NCBI GenBank assembly: GCA_030789695.1
Contig: CM061141.1
Span: 324,493,938 to 324,557,937 of the forward strand
Direction of reading: 5' to 3'
Length of the DNA stretch: 64,000 bases
DNA from: Scilla litardierei
Lineage: Eukaryota; Streptophyta; Magnoliopsida; Asparagales; Asparagaceae
The notes under the pieces are model-generated. The model saw nothing but the letters and a program-made list of their open reading frames with translations, was not told the origin of the DNA and made no database searches. This document shows, piece by piece, positions 56,318 through 64,000 of the stretch. Numbering within the stretch: the stretch's first letter is position 1; each line of letters begins with the position of its first letter. A program made the translations under genes and the position numbers.

Positions 56318-57350
56318 AGATTTTTGGGGCATTGCTCCAGGTATAAATTATGTGTGTATGGGTTTTTAAATTTGGTTCATGTTTCCAGATTTTTGGGGCA
56401 GTGCTCCAGGTAGGATTTTTGGTTTCTGTGGATGGTAATGTTGGATCAAGTATTCAGATTTTTGGGCAATGCTCATGGATACAGTTTATGGTTATTGGAT
56501 ATTGGAATCAGATTTGTGGTGCTTTGCTCCCAGGATGCATTTTGAGTTTATTTGGTTGTTAATTTTGGGTCAGGGTTTTAGATTTTTGGGGCATTGCTCC
56601 ATGTTGGATTTTGTGTTTATGTGGCTGTTAATGTTGTGTCATGTATTCAGAATTTTGGGTCATTGCTCCAGTAAGCAATTTGTGATTATGTTGATGTTAA
56701 TTTAGGTTCATGGCCTCAGATATTTGGTGCTTTGCTCCTGGATGAATTTTGTGTTTATTTGGGTGTTAATTTTGGAAAATGGATTTAGAATTTTGGTTCA
56801 TTGCTCCATTTTGTTTTTTGTGTTTATGTGGATGTGAAGTTTGGGTAATGTATGCAGATTTTTGGGTCATTCCTCCAGGCAGCAATTTGTGTATATGTGT
56901 TTGTTAAATTTGGTTCATAGACACATAATTTTGGGGATTTGCTCCATGCTGCATTCTGTGTTTATTTGGTTGATAATTTTGGAAATTGGTATTAGATTTT
57001 TGGGGCATTGCTCCAGGTTGGTTTGTGTGTTTCTGTGGCTTTGAAGTGTGGGTAATGTATTCAGATTTTTGGGTCATTCATCCAGGCTGCAATTTGTGTT
57101 TATGTGTTTGATAATTTTGGATCATGGTCTCAGATATTTGGGGCTTTGCTCCATGCTGCATTCTGTGTTTATTTTGTGGTTAATTTTGGAAAATGGTTAT
57201 AGAATTTTGGGGAATTGCTCCAGGTTGGTTTCTGTGTTTATGTGGCATTGAAGTGTGGGTAATGTAGTCAGATTTTTGGGTCATTCCTCTAGGCTGCAAT
57301 TTGTGTTTTTTTGTTTGTTAATTTTGGTTCATGGACTCAGATTTTTGGTT
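56318..57350. repeat. Array of ~68-bp units, left of transposase
   Basis: About fifteen degenerate copies of a unit with the core ATTTTTGGGGCATTGCTCCAG followed by GTTAATTTTGG..ATGG-type sequence. The same unit recurs on the right side of the element. Confidence 0.88.
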
Positions 57351-57360
57351 TATGTATCAG

Positions 57361-57390
57361 CAGAAGAAACAACAATGGAACATGCCCTAA
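57361..57390 (-). repeat. Internal inverted copy of the Harbinger end
   Basis: AATGGAACATGCCC, followed by TAA, is the reverse complement of the left end. The reverse complement continues GTTGTTTCTTCTG, resembling the left-end continuation. Confidence 0.75.
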
Positions 57391-57851
57391 GTGTTTGGTG
57401 ATTTTTATCAGAGTTTTGGTGTTTTATGGCTCCTTGTTGGATTTTTTATGTTGTTTTCTTTTTGGGATCAGTGTATCAGATTTTATGGTGCATTTTATGT
57501 GGTGACATTGCAGGAGCAACGGCAAATTAAGCAACCGCGTGTGTGACTATGAATACACATTACGTCTGAGGGCTAGTGATTTGGATATGCACAATTTTAT
57601 CTGAACTGTGTTACTCATATGTATTATGTTATGTATATAAATAACATTAAATATATGTGTTATTAAATTAAGGGTGACATGGATACACAATGAGACCATA
57701 CGGCATGTGAGTTATGTACCGCTGCAGCGGCCGCAATATCGTTTGTCGTAGTCGCTTTACAACTCCACGCAAATGCTAGGGCTGCACCTATACCAAGAGA
57801 GCCCTCTGCTATGCGGGATCTGCATAGAAAATCCCACATGCGGAGAATTCT

Positions 57852-59098
57852 GTGGGGGGGTCTGAAAGTAGCTGTTTGGACTACTTACGGATGCGAAGAC
57901 ATGCTTTCATGAACCTTGCAGCATTAATGCATCAGCGAGATCTTCTCAAGGACACTATACAGGTATCCATCGAGGAGCAGTTGACCATGTTCCTGCATAT
58001 TGTAGGTCAAAAGCCCAAGAATAGGGTAATGCAAGTGGATTTTATTAGGGGAGGGGGGACAGTGAGCAGGTATTTTAACAAAGTAATGGGGACAGTGTGT
58101 GCAATTTGGGATATATACCTGAAGCAAGCTGCTAATGAGACGCCACCAGAGATAGTCAATAACCCCAATTGGTTCCCATTTTTCAAGGTATGTGGGCTTA
58201 CCTGTATATGTCTAAGTCTAATAAGTATCGTCGTGATGATTGAAAATTGTGCTCATTGATTACGTTGTAGGACTGCATTGGTCTCATTGATGGGACTCAC
58301 ATAGATGCCATGCTCCCAGCCAGTCTCGTATCCCGCTTTAGAGGTCGTAAAGGGGTTACACAGAATGTGCTAGCAGCTGTTACTCCAAATAAAAGATTCA
58401 CATACGTACTGGCCGGGTGGGAAGGATCCGCAAATGATTTTACGGTTCTGAAAGATGCATTGTCTAAACCACCCCCTGGGGCTGCGAGTGTATGAAGGTA
58501 ATCGGCATAAATGTACATTGACATACGAAATACTTCTATCAAAGATCGTTGGGTCATTAATTGGGTTATGTTTTCGACTGCAGGTAAATATTACCTTTGC
58601 GATGCTGGGTATACAACAATGCCAGGGTTCATATCTCCATTCAGGGGAGTTAGATACCATTTGAAGGACCATACTGATCGGGTTCCTAGAAACCGAAGAG
58701 AGCTATTCAACCTACGCCATTCTACCTTACGATCAAAGATCGAGTCGACATTTGGTATCCTAAAGAACAAGTTTAAAATAATGACAGCCAAGCCTCACTA
58801 CGCATTCAAACGTCAGGTCGAAATCGTACTTGCTTGCAGTGTTTTGCATAATTACATCCAAATAGAAGATCCCCATGACCCCCATCTAACTGAAGATGGA
58901 GATGGGGTTGAGGAGGCTGTAGATGGTATCGATGAGCTTGATGATGATGTTATGGATCTGTCCCAACAGTTGTCCGTTCGAGAACAAACCGAACAACGTG
59001 ATCAATGGAAAATGCGTAGGGAGCAGATTGCTTGGGATATGTGGGTGGACTTCTGTAACAAAAATAATAACGGGAACACTATAGAGCATGTGCTATGA
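57852..59098 (+). CDS. PIF/Harbinger transposase
   Basis: Exons 57852-58187, 58271-58497 and 58584-59098, with GT-AG introns that join the conserved frame. The N-terminal part (CLDYLRMRRHAFMNLAALM, EEQLTMFLHIVGQ, GGTVSRYFNKVMG) is the helix-turn-helix-like region. The catalytic triad is visible as LIDGTHID, LCDAGYTTMPG and SKIESTFGILKNKF. It ends KNNNGNTIEHVL. It cuts and inserts the element, normally together with a Myb-like partner that brings it into the nucleus. The start is unresolved: a run of seven G at 57854-57860 separates this frame from an upstream frame (57810 onward, MRDLHRKSHMRRILWGG) that reads as its natural continuation. A one-base slip there may have broken the N-terminus. 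Confidence 0.88.
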
Positions 59099-59338
59099 GG
59101 GGGTCGGCGTATATTATTGCCTCCTATGGCTGAACATTTTATTTCTTTTATCAGACAATTGCATTAGTGTTGCTTTGTTGAGTTTTCCAAAAAATTCCAT
59201 GCATTTGCGTACCCACTATTTCCTTTACACTTATGCAATTTTATATTCGAATGCAGTATAGGTCATGTTATAGGTAGGTTGGATGGTTATATTGTTTACA
59301 ACATTGCATTTTCAATTTAATTTGATTATGTTGTAGGG

Positions 59339-60814
59339 ATGGAAGGCTCGTCAAATGCTGGTCAGGGGGGTGACCCAAACCGTCCTGGGCGTGATCCCAT
59401 GCTCCCCAGCTATGATACTGTATATGGGACACAATGGGTAGATTCTGATAGAATGGTTGACCCAATTGTCAACCGACCAATTCCCAAGAGGATGCAAACG
59501 ATGCCCTATCACATGCATGGCTTCCAATCAGATGGGCTTGTGTACCCATCAGGTGGGCATGGAATGGGATATCCACAATATCCAAATTTCAACATGCCTA
59601 TGCAAATGCCAATGCAGATGCCATCGACACCTGGAATGGGGTTTATGAATATGCTGCAAGGGGGAGAGCAAGCCTCGTACAGAAGCCCAGCTTCCCCACC
59701 TGCATTCGCTATGCCTACGCCACCTAGTGGCAATGAACAAACCCCCGGCAGTGACGCTTCTAGGAAGTCGAGTCGACGTAGCGAAGATGCAGATGGGTCT
59801 GTTTCAAGCCCCCGAAAGAAGTCGAAGTAGCCTTCATCGTCAACACAATAAAACAAACTTTGGACGAATGCTTACGATGAAACCCTCATTCCATTCCTTG
59901 CGGAGCTTGCACGACAGGGGTATAAAGCTGATAAGTCTTTCAAAAATACAGCCTTCACTACCGCCGCAGCGGAAATAAATAACACCCATGGGACTTCCTT
60001 TTCAAGTGTTAATGTGAAGAATCACATGAAATCGTTGAGGAGACGTCTTAAAGACGTTCGGGAGTGCATTGTCCTAAGCGGAGCCGGATGGGATGAGGAG
60101 AATAAGGTCATTACGCTTGACCCCGAAACGTATGATACATGGGCGGCGGTAATTACTTCTACCTTTTACATATGCTATGTGATACTACATTACATATAGC
60201 TTTGCATGCTAGTTATCATATTTGATATTGTAATTGTTCAGGCTAACCATCGGCTGCGGGCTTATGTGAACCATCCACTGCCATGGTATGACGCTCTTGT
60301 TACCATCATTGGTGATGATTCTGCGAAGGGGGATTTAGCACAGGGTGTTTTTGAAAGGTTTGGTGGAGAGTTTCATGAAGGCGGAGGCGAGGGAGAGCCC
60401 GTAAGTCACGAGCCAATTCATATAGATTCACCACCACACAATGTCACGGAAGAAATTCCCATCCAAGCTAGCACCGGGCCTGCTAATCAGGGAGGGCCAA
60501 GTCATTCAAACCCACATGCGATGGGTAAAAAGAAACTCCGTAGACGGGGCATGGTTCAAGATCCTGACATCATGCAGGAAATATCAGAAAACATGAAAGA
60601 GGTCGCGGATGCTATAAGGTCCGCACATGCACATTGGACCAAACCGCTTGCCAAGCATGTCTACGAGTTTACCGAGTATACCCCGGGTATATTATTAAAG
60701 GTCTTCAAGGCCATGCGCAACGATGAGATGGAGGCACACAACTTTTTGGCCTTGCCTCATGAGGCTCGTAAAATCATGATAGAAGAGATAGTTGCGGGGT
60801 TTGATTTGGACTAG
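59339..60814 (+). pseudogene. Harbinger Myb/SANT-like protein gene with two stops
   Basis: The frame from 59339 (MEGSSNAGQGGDPN...) has a Met/Pro-rich middle and a basic end, SSPRKKSK. It stops at TAG 59828-59830 and again at TAA 59852-59854. The same frame then continues as the Myb/SANT-like domain (YDETLIPFLAELARQGYK, NVKNHMKSLRRRLKDV, LSGAGWDEENKVITLD). An intron at 60149-60241 joins it to NHRLRAYVNHPLPWYDAL and a C-terminal region ending VAGFDLD at 60814. This is the usual Harbinger DNA-binding partner. The two stops lie just before the Myb domain, where an undetected intron cannot be excluded. Confidence 0.8.
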
Positions 60815-61065
60815 GAGGCTAGCTGGCTGGGATGGGAAGATGTTTGAGCGGGGACGATGTTATGTTGGGGGAGATTTGGACGGGGGGTTGGAAAAGGATT
60901 CAACATGTGTTTACGGGGTTTTTGGTGCATGGCTTAGTGTAATTGTTTTTGGTGCATTGCTACTTGTGTTAGTATGTGTTGATGGGGGATTTTGGGTTAT
61001 GTGTCAATATTGCATTTTGTGTTGCATGTATCCATGCTGAAGTTTGTTTATGAGGGATGTTATAT
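60815..61065 (+). other. 3' flank of Harbinger Myb-like gene
   Basis: G- and T-rich sequence without a domain, leading into the right repeat array. Confidence 0.5.
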
Positions 61066-62875
61066 AGATTTTTTGGGCTTTGCTCCAGGTATAAATATGT
61101 GTTTTTTGGTTGTTGGTTTATGGTTCTTGGCATCAAAATTTTGAGGCATTGCTCCTGGATGCAGCATGTCTTAATGGGTTGTTAAATTTGGATCATGGCA
61201 TCAGATTTATGTGGCATTTCTCCATTTTCTTCTACTTTGTTTGCCATGTTAAATTTTGGATCATGGCATCTGTTTTGTGTGGCATTGCTACAGGCTGAAG
61301 CATGTGTGACTGGGTTGTTAAATTTGGATCATGTCATCAGATTTATGTGGCATTTCTCCAATTTCTTCTACTTTGTTTGCCATGTTATATTTTGGATCAT
61401 GGCATCTGTTTTGTGTGGCATTGCTACAGGCTGAAGCATGTGTGACTGGGTTGTAAAATTGGAGCATGACTTCAGATTTTTGTGGCATTTCTCCATTATC
61501 TTCTCCTTTGTTTTCAATGTTAAATTTTGTATCATGGCATCTGATTTTTTTGGCATTGCTCCAGGCTGCAGCATGTGTGACTGGGTTGTTAAATTTGGAG
61601 CATGGCTTCAGATTTTTGTGGCATTTCTCCATTATCGTCTCCTTTGTTTTCAATGTTAAATTTTGGATCATGGCATCTGATTTTTTTGGCATTGCTCCAG
61701 GCTGCAGCATGTGTGCCTGGGTTGTTAAATTTGGAGCATGGCTTCAAATTTTTGTGGCATTTCTCCAATTTCTTCTACTTTGTTTGCCATGTTATATTTT
61801 GGATCATGGCATCTGTTTTGTGTGGCATTGCTACAGGCTGCAGCATGTGTGACTGGGTTGTTAAATTTGGAGCATGGCTTCAGATTTTTGTGGCATTTCT
61901 CCATTATCTTCTCCTTTGTTTTCAATGTTAAATTTTGGATCATGGCATCTGATTTTTTTGGCATTGCTCCAGGCTGCAGCATATGTGAATGTGTTGTTAA
62001 ATTTGGATCATGGCATCAGATGTATGTGGCATTTCTCCATTATCTTCTCCTTTGTTTTCAATGTTAAATTTTGGATCATGGCATCTGATTTTTTTGGCAT
62101 TGCTCCAGGCTGCAGCATGTGTGAATGGGTTGTTAAATTTGGATCATGGCATCAGATGTATGTGGCATTTCTCCTTTTTCTTCTACTTTGTTTGCCATGT
62201 TAAATTTTGGATCATGGCATCTGTTTTGTGTGGCATTGCTCCAGGCTGAAGCATGTGTGACTGGGTTGTTAAATTTGGATCATGGCATCTGATATTTGTG
62301 GCATTTCTCCATTTTCTTCTCCTTTGTTTTCAATGTTAAATTTTGGATCATGGCATCTGATTTATTTGGCATTGCTCCAGGCTGCAGCATGTGTGACTGG
62401 GTTGTTAAATTTGGATCATGGCTTCAGATTTTTGTGGCATTTCTCCATTATCTTCTCCTTTGTTTTCCATGTTAAATTTTGGATCATGGCATCTGATTTT
62501 TGTGGCATTGCTCCAGGCTGCAGCATGTGTGAATGGGTTGTTAAATTTGGATCATGGCATCAGATGTATGTGGCATTTCTCCAGCCAGCAGTTAATTTTT
62601 TTGCCATGTTAATTTTGGTTCATGGCATCTGATTTTTGTGGCATTGCTCCAGGCTGCATCATGTGTGAATGGGTTGTTAAATTTGGATCATGGCATCTGA
62701 TGTTTGTGGCATTTCTCCAGCCTATAGTTACTTTGTTTGACATGTTAAATTTGGCTCATGGAATCTGATTTTTGTGGCATTGCTACAGGCTGCAGTTGAT
62801 ATGTATGGGTGGTTAATTTTGTATCTTGTAATCATAATGTTGTGGCATTGCTCCAGTCATTGCTCTAGGCTGCAG
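61066..62875. repeat. Array of ~68-bp units in ~136-bp pairs, right of genes
   Basis: Two variants alternate. One has GTGGCATTTCTCCATT followed by CTTCTCCTTTG; the other has GGCATTGCTCCAGGCTGCAGC followed by GTGTGA. Each is joined by TTAAATTTGGATCATGG. The pair period near 136 bases is not a multiple of three, so the ~109-codon open frames drift between units and are not genes. Confidence 0.92.
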
Positions 62876-63179
62876 ATTGGTTGGCAAGGCTCCTTGTTAT
62901 GGTTTACCTATAGCCCAATGATGAAGATGCTTATTTGATCCCTATGTCCCTCGGTTATGCATATATAGTTGGTATTAGGCTGGATGGTTCCATTACTCCC
63001 CAATGATGTATATTAGTGAGATACATTGAAAATCAAATTAAATGATACGGACGGTATGCATCGGTATATGAGATGAGCGGATGTTAACTGAGGGGGTGAT
63101 ATGTGATGGAGCAACTTCCTATTACCAACTAGTTATCATGATATAATTAATTTCTTTCTGAGGGCTTATGTATGTTTTG
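62876..63179. other. Harbinger right region, no gene
   Basis: No repeat unit or coding motif. It lies between the right array and an inverted unit. Confidence 0.4.
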
Positions 63180-63285
63180 CATACAACCAGCAATCTGGAG
63201 CAATGCCACAAAAATCTGATACCATGATCCAAAATTAACAACCCATACACACATACTGCAACCTGGAGCTATGACCCAAAAACCA
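63180..63285 (-). repeat. Inverted copies of the Harbinger repeat unit
   Basis: CTGGAGCAATGCCACAAAAAT and CTGGAGCTATGACCCAAAAA are reverse complements of the array core, so the right side of the element carries units in both orientations. Confidence 0.85.
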
Positions 63286-63725
63286 AATTCTGCCCGATGA
63301 TGATGAACAATAAATGCGAAAATTGACCCTCGGAAAAGAAGATATATGGGTATTTGGCTGGAAGGTTCATTTATAATGAGCAACCGTCATATACCTTCTG
63401 CTGTTCATGCTACAAAACATGTTTACCTGAGGGTACAAGTCAAATATTTTTTATTTGACTTGGGTATGGACCAAGTTGGTATGGTGCAATTTCCTTGTGG
63501 GGATTGTATGGTTTTCGCAAATGTTAAATTTTTTTCATTTTATTTCTGGGTTTTTATGGATTTATACGTTTATTCTTTGGTTTCTTCATTTCTATGTTTT
63601 AATTTGAGGTGTCGCTTCTTGATGCACTTCTGTATGTATCCTTGCTGCTTAAATTTTTTTTCAATATTTATTTGTATATATGTTGCATGCCTTCGTTGTC
63701 AATCTTTATTTCTTGCAAGGTACAA
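63286..63725. other. Unclassified T-rich DNA before GRF gene
   Basis: No domain. The T-rich stretch just before 63726 could be promoter, leader or intron sequence. Confidence 0.4.
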
Positions 63726-64000
63726 ATGAGCACCGGTTCCAGCCAGTCTGTTATTTCCAGACCCAGACTTCCTACAGGGTCGCTGTTGGATCCAGATGAT
63801 GATGACAGCAGGTTTTGCCATCGTCGGATACGGGTTCCCAGGAGGACATCATGGACCACAAATAATCCTGGCCGTCGCTTTTGGAGCTGTCCTGTGCAAG
63901 GGAATAATAAATGCAACTACTACGAATGGAAGGATCCGGCTCACTCAGAGTGGTCCACTTATGTGATACTACAGTTGCTTGATGAGCTTGCAAGAAGCCT
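63726..64000 (+). CDS. GRF zinc-finger protein, N-terminal part
   Basis: An open frame from ATG at 63726 to the window end: MSTGSSQSVISRPRLPTGS..., then TSWTTNNPGRRFWSCPV and NKCNYYEWKDP. The NPGRRF..C and C.YYEW pattern is the GRF zinc finger, found in nucleic-acid-binding proteins and often in plant transposon-associated frames. The first metal-binding pair appears as CHRR rather than C-x-C, so the finger may be altered. The gene continues past the window. It could be a third Harbinger gene, a different transposon's gene, or a host gene. Confidence 0.7.
   Translation, partial: MSTGSSQSVISRPRLPTGSLLDPDDDDSRFCHRRIRVPRRTSWTTNNPGRRFWSCPVQGNNKCNYYEWKDPAHSEWSTYVILQLLDELARS

Larger units (their letters stand above)
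55377..63290 (+). mobile_element. PIF/Harbinger DNA transposon (right end not found)
   Basis: The left end GGGCATGTTCCATT follows TTA (55374-55376), the usual Harbinger target. The element contains both Harbinger genes in plus orientation: a DDE transposase (57852-59098) and a Myb/SANT-like protein (59339-60814). Arrays of one ~68-bp unit flank the genes (56318-57350 and 61066-62875), and an inverted copy lies at 63180-63285. The right terminus is not identified and may lie beyond 63290 or beyond the window. Confidence 0.85.

Noticed and set aside
61110..62632. Series of ~109-codon open frames
   Set aside because: They repeat the same peptide because of the ~136-bp array, shift frame from unit to unit and overlap one another.

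Overview
The window is repeat-dense nuclear DNA from a flowering plant. The evidence is plant-lineage LTR retrotransposons (Ty1-copia, Tat-like, Athila-type and chromovirus Ty3-gypsy), a PIF/Harbinger DNA transposon, GT-AG introns, and fragments of plant genes (ADP-glucose pyrophosphorylase large subunit, mitochondrial processing peptidase alpha, class I small heat-shock protein, a neprosin-family protein). I cannot name the species. No bacterial genes, CRISPR arrays, rRNA genes or convincing tRNA genes were seen.

Layout: (1) 1-5597, a young minus-strand Ty1-copia element with one intact 1291-codon gag-pol, inserted in an LTR of (2) 5598-11993, a minus-strand non-autonomous gypsy-type element with no recognisable gag-pol. 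Its interior holds two tandem arrays and a fold-back hAT MITE with a perfect 8-bp target duplication. (3) 12254-13971, a solo SIRE/Maximus-type LTR with 5-bp target duplication and an array of long hairpins. (4) 13977-21298, a decayed plus-strand Athila element with no visible gag, a frameshifted RT-RH-IN region and an ATHILA ORF-1-like region. It is followed by a reverse-oriented Athila-type LTR (21299 to about 22440) and unclassified repeat DNA.

(5) 25113-44524, a degenerate plus-strand copia element (175-bp LTRs, matching GAATT target duplications). It has been split by two Tekay/Del-type chromoviruses: a nearly complete one (28750-39310) and a 5'-truncated one (39311-43122). The nearly complete one has two short in-frame GT-AG intron-like interruptions in pol, each with a stop codon just after its donor. 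I regard this as the most interesting signal in the window.

(6) 44525-51876, DNA with intron-containing fragments of at least two and probably three host genes in one orientation, ending in CACTA-like subterminal repeats (a Pack-type transposon candidate). (7) 52874-54703, a seven-exon minus-strand neprosin-family gene with a one-base frameshift, next to a 5'-truncated class I sHSP (54809-55117). (8) 55377 to beyond 63290, a large PIF/Harbinger element. It carries a spliced DDE transposase gene, a Myb/SANT-like partner gene with two stops, and arrays of one ~68-bp unit on both sides of the genes. (9) 63726-64000, the start of a GRF zinc-finger gene running off the window.

The retroelement genes form self-contained replication modules: Gag packages RNA, protease matures it, RT-RNase H copies it and integrase inserts it. 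The Harbinger transposase and Myb-like protein normally act as a pair. The only non-transposon coding material is fragmentary or frameshifted.
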